Translations under genes and position numbers: made by a program | Shown here: positions 1 through 8,589 of the stretch, one piece after another | Position numbering within the stretch: position 1 is the first letter of the stretch | Layout: each line of letters begins with the position of its first letter | The notes under the pieces: generated by a model | Told to the model about the DNA's origin: nothing | The model's database searches: none | The model's input: only the letters and a program-made list of their open reading frames with translations | From: Rhodococcus koreensis | Lineage (GTDB): Bacteria > Actinomycetota > Actinomycetes > Mycobacteriales > Mycobacteriaceae | Length of the DNA stretch: 64,000 nucleotides | NCBI RefSeq assembly: GCF_900105905.1 | Contig: NZ_FNSV01000005.1 | Coordinates: 6,262,001-6,326,000, forward strand | Direction of reading: 5' to 3'

Positions 1-270
1 TTCGCGTTCAACGATTACGACCCCGTACCCGGACGGGATGCCATTGCGGCCTTCGTCGGCGACTGGAAGGCGAACTTTGCATCGCTGACCCACGAAATCA
101 TTCGCGTGACAGCCGATCCAGTGCAGTGCGCGGTGGGGGTCGAGTTGACAGTCGCATATCAGTTCCCGGACGGACGAGTCGAGAAGATCAAGGGTTGCTC
201 GTTCCTCGACTTCGCCGGAGATCGAATCAGCGGTTACCGCGTGTACGTCGACACCAGCCGCTTGGCCTGA
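1..270 (+). CDS. NTF2/SnoaL-like protein, C-terminal part
   Basis: Reading frame 1 is open from the first base to a TGA at 268-270, giving the last 89 residues of a protein whose start lies outside the window. The pattern of alternating strands, with YQFPDG and an FLDFAGDRISGYRVYVD ending, is typical of SnoaL/NTF2-like small barrel proteins, which include polyketide cyclases, ketosteroid isomerase-like proteins and limonene-epoxide hydrolase. The function cannot be set from this fragment. It lies 47 bp before a mycofactocin-type SDR on the same strand, so the two are probably co-transcribed. An epoxide hydrolase role would suit the terpene-like cluster downstream, but this is only a guess. 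Confidence 0.7.
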   Translation, partial: FAFNDYDPVPGRDAIAAFVGDWKANFASLTHEIIRVTADPVQCAVGVELTVAYQFPDGRVEKIKGCSFLDFAGDRISGYRVYVDTSRLA

Positions 271-317
271 ACCCTCCGGCCGAAACAGATCCTTCCATAC
301 GACCACAGGAGCGCAAC

Positions 318-1160
318 ATGGGAAAGTTTGACGGAAAAGTAGCCCTCATCACGGGTGCCGCACGCGACCAGGGGCGCAGTCATGCAACCCGGCTCGCGGA
401 GGAAGGCGCCGACATCATTGCGATCGACATCTGCGACCAGATCGCAACTGCCGACCACACCATGGGGACTGAAGAAGACCTTCGCCGAACAGTTGAACTG
501 GTCGAGAAGTTCGACCGTCGCATTGTGACCGCGAAAGCGGATGTGCGAGACCGAGCTGCGCTCGAGGAGGCGGTATCGGCCGGCGTAAGCGAGTTGGGCC
601 GCCTCGACATCGTGTCAGTCAACGCCGGAATCGCCTCGACATCCCAGGTTCTCGATCTGAGCGAACAAACCTGGCAGGACGTCATCGACGTCAATCTCAC
701 CGGAGCGTGGCATACCGCAATGGCCACCGCCCCGCACATCATCGCCGGCGGCCGCGGAGGTTCGATCACTTTCACCAGCTCGGCGATGGGCGTGACTGCG
801 GTGCAGAATCTCGGTCACTACACCTCCGCGAAGCATGGCGTGCTGGGCCTGATGAAAACACTTGCGCTCGAACTTGGTCCGCAGTTCATCCGCGTGAATG
901 CCATCCTCCCGACGAACGTCGACACGGACATGATCCAGAACGAGACGATCCTCAAGTTGTTCATGCCTCATCTCGAGAATCCGACCCGCGCGGACGCGGA
1001 ACTGCCGGACTCGAACTACGCGCTGGCGAACATTCTTCCGATTCCATGGGTGGATCCGGTCGACATCAGCAACGCGCTGGTCTTCCTCTCTTCCGACGAC
1101 GCCCGGTTCATCACTGGCGTCTCGTTGCCGGTAGATGCGGGATTCCTGTTGAAGAAATAG
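318..1160 (+). CDS. Mycofactocin-type SDR oxidoreductase
   Basis: 280-residue short-chain dehydrogenase. The start is the ATG at 318 behind ACAGGAG; an upstream in-frame extension looks non-coding. The Rossmann motif TGAARDQGRSHA is followed by the IIAIDIC strand and then an extra segment of about 20 residues before the next helix. This insertion marks the mycofactocin-coupled SDR subfamily, to which carveol dehydrogenase-like nicotinoproteins belong. Catalytic Ser (TFTSSAMG) and YTSAK are intact. Such enzymes hold NAD tightly and are thought to pass electrons to mycofactocin, typically oxidising secondary alcohols. Two paralogues lie at 11845 and 13037. The substrate is unknown; a terpene alcohol is plausible from context. 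Confidence 0.88.
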   Translation: MGKFDGKVALITGAARDQGRSHATRLAEEGADIIAIDICDQIATADHTMGTEEDLRRTVELVEKFDRRIVTAKADVRDRAALEEAVSAGVSELGRLDIVSVNAGIASTSQVLDLSEQTWQDVIDVNLTGAWHTAMATAPHIIAGGRGGSITFTSSAMGVTAVQNLGHYTSAKHGVLGLMKTLALELGPQFIRVNAILPTNVDTDMIQNETILKLFMPHLENPTRADAELPDSNYALANILPIPWVDPVDISNALVFLSSDDARFITGVSLPVDAGFLLKK

Positions 1161-1197
1161 GACGGGCGTGAAGTCGCGGGCGTCAGGTCTGTGGCCG

Positions 1198-1956
1198 TCA
1201 TTTCGGCGTCGTCGGGGCATCGGATCTCCCGGCGAGCAGTTCTTGCATCTGATGGCCGATGTCGGAAAGCCGCTCTCTGAGCTCTCCTCGCGCAACGGCG
1301 CACACGGCGCCGATCAATGCGCCATCCGGGCGACGAAGAGCCGTGGCCACGGAATAGACATCCGGGATAGTCAGTCCGAGGTTGTAGGCCAGCCCGGTGG
1401 CTCTGATGTCGGGCAACTCGGCCAGGAAGCGGTCCACCTCTACTTGCTCGCTCGAGGTGGCCGAATGCAGCAGTGCATCCATGTCGACTCCGGGAAGGCA
1501 GGCCAAGATTGCTTTCCCGGAGGCGGTCCCGTAGAGCGAGCGTCGGTTGTGGTTGCGAGCGGCGAATTCGAGCGCTGGTTCCTCACCGATCTGATCGATG
1601 TATACCAGCGACATGCCGACCTGAATCCCGATGAGCACGCTGCAGCCGACGGCGTCGTGGATGCGGGGGAGGAGATCGCGGTCGATCTCTTGGGCTGCAA
1701 GGCGATTCCCGCTGAGTGTGAGTACGAACGGTGCGGGACCGAGGCTGAGGCGGTGGTCCCGCTCGACGAGGTATCCCGTTGCGAGCAGTCCGTTCACAAG
1801 CTCGTGAACCGAGCTCTTGGGCGCGCCGAGGCGGTCCGCGAGCGCGGCAAGAGTCAGTCCCTGGGGGACCGGCGCGACGGCGTCGAGGATGGCGGCGAGT
1901 CGGTCGACTGTTCGGTGATGGCGCGGTGGCACAGCGTCGAGTGTAACGAGGGGCAT
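1198..1956 (-). CDS. IclR-family transcriptional regulator
   Basis: 252 residues, the usual IclR length. An N-terminal winged helix-turn-helix (about residues 15-65; LADRLGAPKSSVHELV) is followed by the IclR effector-binding domain, with SVLIGIQVGMSLVYIDQIG and the GKAILACLPG segment. It is transcribed divergently from the CoA-transferase at 2030. The 73-bp gap holds a perfect ATCCGTA-AG-TACGGAT palindrome and an imperfect copy (see 1983-2020), so it probably controls itself and the rightward genes in response to a small catabolic effector. The effector is not known. It is convergent with the SDR ending at 1160. Confidence 0.9.
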   Translation of the reverse strand: MPLVTLDAVPPRHHRTVDRLAAILDAVAPVPQGLTLAALADRLGAPKSSVHELVNGLLATGYLVERDHRLSLGPAPFVLTLSGNRLAAQEIDRDLLPRIHDAVGCSVLIGIQVGMSLVYIDQIGEEPALEFAARNHNRRSLYGTASGKAILACLPGVDMDALLHSATSSEQVEVDRFLAELPDIRATGLAYNLGLTIPDVYSVATALRRPDGALIGAVCAVARGELRERLSDIGHQMQELLAGRSDAPTTPK

Positions 1957-1982
1957 TGACGGTGTTTCCCCGACTCCCTATC

Positions 1983-2020
1983 GTATCCGTAAGTACGGAT
2001 TGGTATCCGTATATATGGAC
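1983..2020. promoter_or_regulatory. Probable IclR operator (two palindromes)
   Basis: Between the divergent IclR gene and the CoA-transferase. ATCCGTA (1985-1991) and TACGGAT (1994-2000) form a perfect 7+7 palindrome with a 2-bp centre. GTATCCGTA recurs at 2003-2011 and faces TATGGAC (2014-2020) with the same 2-bp centre but two mismatches. The two palindrome centres are 20 bp apart, about two helical turns, which fits cooperative binding by an IclR tetramer. Assignment to the adjacent regulator is inferred. Confidence 0.6.
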
Positions 2021-2029
2021 GGAGTGTGA

Positions 2030-3253
2030 ATGAACGAAACCCAACTCGAGCCCAGCCGCAGCCCACAGGAGAGCGCCCTCACAGGCGTCGTGGTCTTGGA
2101 TCTTGGCCAGGTGTACGCGGGCCCGTACTGCACCCACCTGCTGCGGGCACTCGGTGCCACCGTGATCAAGATCGAGCCGTTCGGTGGTGAGCCGATTCGC
2201 TGGCGCTCCTCGGGTGCAACATCGGGTCAGGCGTTTCTCATGCTCAACGCCGGCAAGCACGGCGTACGCCTCGATCTCAAGAAGCCGCAGGGCAACAAAC
2301 TGTTCCTCGACCTGGTGCAACAGGCAGATGTCGTGGTCGAGAACTTCGCTCCCGGAGTGATGGACCGCCTGGGCATCGGATGGGACGTGCTGCACGCGGT
2401 GAAGCCGGCTGTCGTCCTCGCGTCGGGCCGCGCCTACGGCAATCATCCTGCGGCCGAGGGTATGCGAGGCATGGACGTGACCGTGCAGGCGATGTCCGGC
2501 GTGGTCACGACGACCGGATTCCCGGACGACGCACCGGTCAAGGCCGGACCTGCGGTTGTCGACTTCGCTGCAGGTAGCCACCTCACCTCTGCCGTTCTCG
2601 CAGCACTGCTCCAGCGCGAGCGAACTGGTGTAGGTCAGCACGTCGAAGTGGCGATGCAGGACGCCATCGTGCCGACCTTGACCTCCAACATCGCAGGGTT
2701 GCTCGAAGCAGATGGCGACTTCCCGGAACGTACCGGGAATCGACATGGTGGCCTTGCGGTGTGTCCGTACAACATCTATCCGGTCACAGATGGATGGCTG
2801 GCGATATTGTGCCTGCGCCCGAAACACTGGACGGACCTGTGCCGGGTCATGGGACGAGAGGATCTCGCCGACGACCCCGCCCTCGCAACCCCGGCCGGCC
2901 GAGTCTTGAAGATGGACGACGTCGACGCTGCAGTCACCGCCTGGACCGCAGGACTGAGCAAGGACCAGGCGTTCCGATTGCTGCAGGAAGCCGATGTTCC
3001 GGCCGCGCCGGTGCGATCGCTCGCCGAGGTGATCCACGACCCTGTTCTGCGTGACCGCGGAATGATCACCGAGATCGGCGAAGGCGACAGGGCCTGCACT
3101 GTGCTTGGCAGCCCGCTGCAGATGGGCAACTCTCCAACGCTGCCGGCCACACCGGCGCCGCTTCTCGGAGAGAACACCGACGACGTACTCCGGGCATTAC
3201 TCGACCTCTCACCCAGCGAGATCGAGCGGCTTCGCGAAGACAACGTCATCTGA
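2030..3253 (+). CDS. CaiB/BaiF family (class III) CoA-transferase
   Basis: 407 residues. The N-terminal GVVVLDLGQVYAGPYCT and ATVIKIEPFGGEPIR segments and the later VVVENFAPGVMDRLGIG are hallmarks of class III CoA-transferases. The catalytic aspartate is visible as Asp149 in GMDVTVQAMSG. These enzymes move CoA between a donor thioester and an organic acid, or act as racemases. Here it would activate an acid from ring opening for beta-oxidation. The ATG at 2030 follows GGACGGAG. It is divergent from the IclR gene and only 20 bp before the response-regulator gene, so CoA-transferase and two-component system may share a transcript. The substrate is not determinable. Confidence 0.9.
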   Translation: MNETQLEPSRSPQESALTGVVVLDLGQVYAGPYCTHLLRALGATVIKIEPFGGEPIRWRSSGATSGQAFLMLNAGKHGVRLDLKKPQGNKLFLDLVQQADVVVENFAPGVMDRLGIGWDVLHAVKPAVVLASGRAYGNHPAAEGMRGMDVTVQAMSGVVTTTGFPDDAPVKAGPAVVDFAAGSHLTSAVLAALLQRERTGVGQHVEVAMQDAIVPTLTSNIAGLLEADGDFPERTGNRHGGLAVCPYNIYPVTDGWLAILCLRPKHWTDLCRVMGREDLADDPALATPAGRVLKMDDVDAAVTAWTAGLSKDQAFRLLQEADVPAAPVRSLAEVIHDPVLRDRGMITEIGEGDRACTVLGSPLQMGNSPTLPATPAPLLGENTDDVLRALLDLSPSEIERLREDNVI

Positions 3254-3273
3254 ACTCACGGAAGGCGAAGCCA

Positions 3274-3945
3274 ATGGTGAAGGCATGCATAGTCGATGAT
3301 CACGAGGTCGTGCGGGAAGGACTACGGGCGATGCTCGGCGCACTCACCGACCCGTCGGTCGATGTCATCGCCGAAGTAGCCTCGGGTGCAGAGGCGTTGA
3401 CTGTCCAAACGCACCAACGTCCCGACCTCTTCCTGGTCGACTACCGTCTGCCCGACACGACGGGTGATCGGTTGTGTCAGGCTTTGACGGAGGCGAGACC
3501 GGGAACGTCGGTGGTGGTGGTGAGCACCTCGAGCGCGGAGGACGTGATCAACCGGTGTTTGCGTGCGGGAGCCGCTGCATATGTGACGAAAGGATCCGGG
3601 CTCCAGGAGCTTCGGGCTGTACTCGGTTCTGTACTGGACGGGCAGGTGGGAGTCGTCTGTCGTGATTCGTTGCAGGGCAGTGCAGAACGTCCGTTCGCCG
3701 GCCCGGGAGGGAAGGGGTTGACCCAGCACCAAGTGCGGGTCCTCGAACTGGTCGCGGAAGGCTTGACGTACGGTCAGATTGCACGTCGACTGCACATCTC
3801 CGAGTCGACTGTTCGTTTCCATGTCAACGGGATCAAGGAGAGGGTGGGAGTACGGACAACGCCTGAACTCATCGTCACGGCGCTGAGGGAAGGGTTCATC
3901 GATCCCGAGGTGGCGAGCGTGCAGGAAGCTCCATGTCCCCGGTGA
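3274..3945 (+). CDS. NarL/FixJ-type response regulator
   Basis: 223 residues. The receiver domain (1-120) has acidic Asp8/Asp9, phospho-acceptor Asp56 in FLVDYRLP, conserved Thr/Ser near 84-86 and Lys106. A LuxR-type helix-turn-helix follows (about 150-205), with LTQHQVRVLELVAEGLT and the recognition helix ISESTVRFHVNGIK. It overlaps the histidine kinase by 13 bp (3933-3945), so the two are translationally coupled and form one two-component system. It sits between genes of the catabolic island and probably switches that island on in response to substrate or redox state. The ligand is unknown. Confidence 0.92.
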   Translation: MVKACIVDDHEVVREGLRAMLGALTDPSVDVIAEVASGAEALTVQTHQRPDLFLVDYRLPDTTGDRLCQALTEARPGTSVVVVSTSSAEDVINRCLRAGAAAYVTKGSGLQELRAVLGSVLDGQVGVVCRDSLQGSAERPFAGPGGKGLTQHQVRVLELVAEGLTYGQIARRLHISESTVRFHVNGIKERVGVRTTPELIVTALREGFIDPEVASVQEAPCPR

Positions 3946-5900
3946 TCCCCGGTGCTGTCGACACAACGAACAGCACTCGGCCTCGACGGTTCGTGGAAAC
4001 AGTGCGAGGGATACTCGAGGCCGATGCGGTAACGCTGTCGAACCCGCTCGGGATCGTGGCATCCTGCGGTACGCCCACGGTGGCGGCCCCCCCTACACCA
4101 GCTGATACCTCACTGCTTCGTGCGGAGGTTCCGCTGCAGCACAACAGATCACGCGACATCACGACCGCCACTGTATCGAGCGGGGAGGGTGACGGACTCA
4201 TTCTGACGGTGGAGTGGCCGTCAATGTCTCTGATCGATTCACGTGTCGGGGTTGCCCTACGGTCGCTGGCGCGGTTGGCAAGGGCCGCTGTCGTCGAGAG
4301 CGCCTTGCCCGTTGAGGAGCGAATGGTCCTGACCGGTGGACGTATTCTCGCCGAGCTCGCGCTGACTGCCGAGTCGATCGAGGAGCTGCTGGGGGGTATC
4401 ACTGCAGCTCTGGGAGTGTTGGTCGACGGCACTTCGGCAGGTGTGTCGGTACTCAACGATCGTAATATCCTTCAGGTTCTTCCCGGCTCCTTCGGCGCAC
4501 CCACCGATGTGGTCGCAGCAGCAGTGGTCGGGCGCACCGAGGTCGCAACGTCGACGGCAGAGGTGTTCCGGTCCGGCCGGACGATGCTGTCCAACCACCC
4601 CGACGTCGAGATCCCACGCTTTCCCGAATGGTACGAGTGCTTTCGCGTCGAGCGGCTCATCACCCTGCCGATGACCGTCGGGGGAGAAAGGCTCGGTGTC
4701 GTCCATGTAGCAAACCACCCCACCGCCTTCACCTGGAGCGACGCGCGGCTCGCCGAACGCCTTACTCCATTCATCGCGTCAGCGGTGGCACAGGTTCGGC
4801 AGCGCCTCGAGATGCGTCAGCGTGAAGAGCTGGTGGTGTCGATCGGTCGGGCCGCGGCTGCCATCGCATCAGGACGCGGCTTCGAGGAACTCGTCGATTT
4901 CCTCGACGAATTCCGGACGGTCCTGTCCTGCGTATCGACCGTGGTCACCTTCCGGGAAGACGGACACCAAATCATGGTGGGTGACGCGAAATCCGTGGAA
5001 TCCGCGACCGGATTCCTGGCCGGGATCGATGCGGAGTCGTCGGGTCTGCGCAGCGCAATGCACCGACCCGAGTTGCCCCGAGAGTTCGGCTGGGTCTCCA
5101 TCCAAGTTCCCATCGTGGTCGATGGCGAGGTCCGAGCGACGTTGGCACTCTTGCGCACTCCGTGGCTGCCTTTCCGCCGGCACGAGCGAACCGCCGTGCG
5201 ACGAATGGCCGAAACGATCGCATTGGGCTGGACGACGGATCAGTACCTGCGTGAGCAAGCCGAGACCGCACGAATGAAAGAACGGCTGCGAATTGCCGAC
5301 GATATCCACGATCGTCTCGCGCAGCTGCTCTTTGCCGGAAAGCTCTCTTTGCAGAACCTGGACGAGAGTTTGGCAGGTCAATTGCAGGCCGACCATCCCG
5401 CATGTCGTGACGTGCGGCGAGCCCTGGATCTGGTGGAGCGGAGCGACCGAGAGGTCCGCGAGGTCATTCGTCACCTCGCCGCAACGGCGAACCCCGGACA
5501 CTCACTCTGCGACCGGCTTTTCACGATCGTGTCAGAAGTCGAGAAGCAGTTCGGAATCGAGATCAAGGTCGACCTGCCCGACGGCGACAGGTTGCCCGAT
5601 CTCGGACCGCGTCCATCGACCGCCCTGCTGTCGGCGGGACGGGAGGCCATGATCAACGCGGCGAAGCACGCGGGTCCGTGCAGGATCACGGTTGTCCTAT
5701 CCTCGCGCGTCCCCGACGGCGTCGTCCTCCGCGTGGAAGACGACGGTCTCGGGCTGCGGGGCGCGCCGCCCGGCTACGGCCTTACCTCGACCCGACGAAA
5801 GTTGACCGAGCAGTCGGCGCTGATGGTGCTCAGGTCAGTTCCCGACGGAGGAACAGCGGTCATCATCGAGATGCCGGGGCGAAGGCGTCAACTGACGTAA
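3933..5900 (+). CDS. GAF-domain sensor histidine kinase
   Basis: 655 residues with no evident membrane segment, so probably cytosolic. A GAF domain spans roughly 135-290 (AGVSVLNDRNILQVLPGS, then LITLPMTVGGERLGVVHVAN) and a second GAF-like region 295-440. The HisKA_3 dimerisation helix carries phospho-acceptor His459 in ADDIHDRLAQLL. An HATPase domain closes the protein (GREAMINAAKHAG, EDDGLGL, GYGLTSTRRKL). GAF-type NarL-family kinases sense small ligands, redox or haem-bound gases; nothing here fixes the ligand. The ATG at 3933 lies inside the response-regulator gene. The following 109 bp (5901-6009) hold no gene. Confidence 0.9.
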   Translation: MSPVIPGAVDTTNSTRPRRFVETVRGILEADAVTLSNPLGIVASCGTPTVAAPPTPADTSLLRAEVPLQHNRSRDITTATVSSGEGDGLILTVEWPSMSLIDSRVGVALRSLARLARAAVVESALPVEERMVLTGGRILAELALTAESIEELLGGITAALGVLVDGTSAGVSVLNDRNILQVLPGSFGAPTDVVAAAVVGRTEVATSTAEVFRSGRTMLSNHPDVEIPRFPEWYECFRVERLITLPMTVGGERLGVVHVANHPTAFTWSDARLAERLTPFIASAVAQVRQRLEMRQREELVVSIGRAAAAIASGRGFEELVDFLDEFRTVLSCVSTVVTFREDGHQIMVGDAKSVESATGFLAGIDAESSGLRSAMHRPELPREFGWVSIQVPIVVDGEVRATLALLRTPWLPFRRHERTAVRRMAETIALGWTTDQYLREQAETARMKERLRIADDIHDRLAQLLFAGKLSLQNLDESLAGQLQADHPACRDVRRALDLVERSDREVREVIRHLAATANPGHSLCDRLFTIVSEVEKQFGIEIKVDLPDGDRLPDLGPRPSTALLSAGREAMINAAKHAGPCRITVVLSSRVPDGVVLRVEDDGLGLRGAPPGYGLTSTRRKLTEQSALMVLRSVPDGGTAVIIEMPGRRRQLT

Positions 5901-6009
5901 ACGCCAGTTGTCGCGTCATGGCCCCAATCCCCACCATGGAATGCATGCGGCACTTCACACTCGATGACCGGAACAACGCAGGGGCCCTCGACTCGACCGG
6001 AGGTCAGCA

Positions 6010-6990
6010 ATGACAGACGTCGGAAGAGCCGCACCCGCTCTTCGTGACGATCAACGCGACCTCCCACTCGATCCACAGATGCAGGCTGTCGTCAGGGTGT
6101 TCCAACAGCACTTCGCCGAGCCCATGCGGGAGCTCGGCGCGTCCGAGATCCGAGCTCGACGCGCTGCCCTGCGGTCGGCCACTGCACCTGCCATCCAACT
6201 CGCCGACGTCTTCGATCTCCAGATCCCCGGGCGCGACGGCGACATACCTACACGTCACTACCGTCCGCAGAGTGGTCCGGCCGACGGTATCGTCGTCTAC
6301 TTCCACGGCGGCGGCTGGGTGCTCGGTAGTCTCGACGAATCCGACGGACTCTGCCGTCTACTCGCAGCCCTCACCGGCTGCGACGTCGTCAGCGTCGACT
6401 ATCGACTGGCACCCGAACACGTCTATCCGGCAGCGGTGAACGACACCGAGGACGCCGTCCGGTGGGTCGCAAACACGCTGGCCGGGTCTGCGCCGCTGGT
6501 CCTGATGGGTGACAGCGCCGGCGGAAACCTCGTCGCCGCGGTCGCACAGTCCGCACGCGAGCACGCTCTGCCTGCCATCGCATTGCAGGTACTCGTCTAT
6601 CCAGTGCTCGACCACCGGATGAACTCCGACTCGTACCGCGACCGCGGAGACAAGCTGCTGATCAGTGCCGATGACATGGATTGGTTCTGGTCACAGTACG
6701 TTCCGGATGTCAATGCACGGAGCCAGGCGGACGCGTCACCCGGGCTGACCGCGAATCTGCGGGGGCTGGCGCCAGCTGTCGTCGTCGTCGCCGAGCACGA
6801 TCCGATGCGCGATGAGGTACTCGACTACGCACGTCGACTGGAGGATGCGTCCGTGCCGACGACTGTGCACCGATACGACACGGTGGCACACGGATTCTTC
6901 TCCATGTTCGGCACCCTCGCGGTTGCTGACGATGCTATCCGCAGTGTCGCCGTTGCCATCTCCGATGCCTGCCGGTCGGCGAAATCCTGA
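6010..6990 (+). CDS. GDXG/HSL-family alpha/beta hydrolase, lactone hydrolase-like
   Basis: 326 residues. The oxyanion motif HGGGW begins at His99 and the nucleophile is Ser169 in MGDSAGGN, the signature of hormone-sensitive-lipase (GDXG) esterases; Asp in VAEHDPMRDE and His in TVAHGFF complete the triad. The start at 6010 follows GGAGG at 5999-6003. The monoterpene epsilon-lactone hydrolase of limonene-degrading Rhodococcus belongs to this same family. With a Baeyer-Villiger monooxygenase and aldehyde dehydrogenase next to it, the likely task is hydrolysis of a lactone or ester made by the BVMO. That substrate is inferred; the hydrolase class is seen. Confidence 0.87.
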   Translation: MTDVGRAAPALRDDQRDLPLDPQMQAVVRVFQQHFAEPMRELGASEIRARRAALRSATAPAIQLADVFDLQIPGRDGDIPTRHYRPQSGPADGIVVYFHGGGWVLGSLDESDGLCRLLAALTGCDVVSVDYRLAPEHVYPAAVNDTEDAVRWVANTLAGSAPLVLMGDSAGGNLVAAVAQSAREHALPAIALQVLVYPVLDHRMNSDSYRDRGDKLLISADDMDWFWSQYVPDVNARSQADASPGLTANLRGLAPAVVVVAEHDPMRDEVLDYARRLEDASVPTTVHRYDTVAHGFFSMFGTLAVADDAIRSVAVAISDACRSAKS

Positions 6991-7038
6991 CGGATGCAAC
7001 AGGTCCGCCCGAGCCGCCGAAATCGTAGCGTGGAAAGC

Positions 7039-8565
7039 ATGACCTCCATCACACAAGACGAAGCGCGGGCCGACGTGTTCGGCGATCTTCCGAACTCGAT
7101 GTACATCGGCGGAGCCTGGACTGCCGCTGCGTGTGGCGCATCCATGGAATCCATCGACCCCTCGACGGGGAAGGTGTGGACGCAGGTGCCCGCTGGTGAC
7201 GTCGCCGACGTCGACCGGGCAGTTGCGGCAGCCACCGCCGCAATGGAAGGCGAATGGGGCGCAACACAGGGCCCGGCGCGAGCACGCTTGCTCAACAAGC
7301 TCGCCGATCTCGTCGACCGGGACGCCGACCGGCTGGCAGCCGTCGAGTCCCGCGACAACGGAAAACTGATCCGCGAGACACGACCGGCCGTCGGGCAGGT
7401 CGCGGCATGGCTGCGCTACTTCGCCGGCGCCGCTGACAAAATCGCGGGCCACACTCTCCCAACCGGAGACCCCAACTACCTCGTCTACACGACCCGAGAG
7501 CCTGTCGGGGTCGTTGGTGCGATCATCCCGTTCAACGCACCACTGATGATCACGGCGATGAAGGTCGCCCCTGCGCTCGCCGCCGGCTGCGCCGTCGTCA
7601 TCAAGACCGCAGATCAGACTCCCACCTCCACCCTCTTGTTGGCCGAGCTCGTCGAGGAGGCCGGGTTCCCGGCCGGCGCCTTCAACGTCTTGACCGGCCC
7701 CGGGGTGGTGGTGGGCGATGCACTCGCTCGACATGACGGTGTGGCGCAAGTGAGCTTCACCGGATCGACCGCCGTGGGAACCTCGGTGATGAAGGCTGCC
7801 GCTGAGCACGTCGCTCCCGTCACCCTCGAACTTGGTGGCAAGTCACCGAACATCGTCTTCGCTGACGCTGATCTCGACGCTGCGGTCAACGGGGTGATCG
7901 GGGGAATCTTCGCGTCTACCGGCCAGATGTGCATTGCCGGTGGTCGGCTGCTGGTGCAGGAGACGGTCCACGACGAGCTCGTGGACCGGCTTCGTGCGAG
8001 GGCGGAAACAATTCTGCTGGGCGATCCCCAGGACCCTGCCAGCGAGATGGGTCCCCTGGTCAGCGAAGCGCAGTTGAACAAGGTCCTGGACCTCGTCGCG
8101 AGCGGTGTCGACGAAGGAGCAACCTTGGTCACCGGGGGCACGAGGGCGGCACCCCATCGCGTGCCCGACGGGTACTTCGTCGAACCGACCATCTTCGCCG
8201 GCGTCCAACCGCACATGCGACTGGCGCGTGAAGAGGTCTTCGGCCCGGTGCTTGCCGTCGTCCCGTTCCGTGACGAGGAGCACGCCATCGAACTCGGCAA
8301 TGACACGGAGTTCGGGCTCGCCGGTGGTGTGTGGACCAAGGACGTCCAGCGTGCCCATCGGATGGCGCGCCGCCTCCGCTGCGGCGTCGTATGGATCAAC
8401 TGCTACCGCAACTACTCCCCGCACGTTCCCTTCGGCGGGATGCAACAGAGCGGCTTCGGACGAGAAAACGGCCCCGACGCCGTACTCGACTACACCCAGG
8501 TCAAGTCGGTGTGGCTGGAATTGTCGGGCGCAACCCGCGACCCGTTCACCCTTCCCCGCAGCTGA
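7039..8565 (+). CDS. NAD(P)-dependent aldehyde dehydrogenase
   Basis: 508 residues from the ATG at 7039, preceded by GGAAAG; an ATG at 6994 would add 15 residues that do not look like family sequence. The protein has the ALDH order: FNAPL after GVVGAIIP, the cofactor helix FTGSTAVGTS, general base Glu264 in LELGGKSPN, nucleophile Cys298 in GQMCIAGG, and EEVFGPVLAVVPF near the end. It oxidises an aldehyde to an acid. It lies between the lactone hydrolase and the BVMO, so it probably handles an aldehyde from the ring-opened product. A second, different ALDH lies at 30888. Confidence 0.93.
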   Translation: MTSITQDEARADVFGDLPNSMYIGGAWTAAACGASMESIDPSTGKVWTQVPAGDVADVDRAVAAATAAMEGEWGATQGPARARLLNKLADLVDRDADRLAAVESRDNGKLIRETRPAVGQVAAWLRYFAGAADKIAGHTLPTGDPNYLVYTTREPVGVVGAIIPFNAPLMITAMKVAPALAAGCAVVIKTADQTPTSTLLLAELVEEAGFPAGAFNVLTGPGVVVGDALARHDGVAQVSFTGSTAVGTSVMKAAAEHVAPVTLELGGKSPNIVFADADLDAAVNGVIGGIFASTGQMCIAGGRLLVQETVHDELVDRLRARAETILLGDPQDPASEMGPLVSEAQLNKVLDLVASGVDEGATLVTGGTRAAPHRVPDGYFVEPTIFAGVQPHMRLAREEVFGPVLAVVPFRDEEHAIELGNDTEFGLAGGVWTKDVQRAHRMARRLRCGVVWINCYRNYSPHVPFGGMQQSGFGRENGPDAVLDYTQVKSVWLELSGATRDPFTLPRS

Positions 8566-8589
8566 TCCGCAGAGAAAGGACCGTACACA

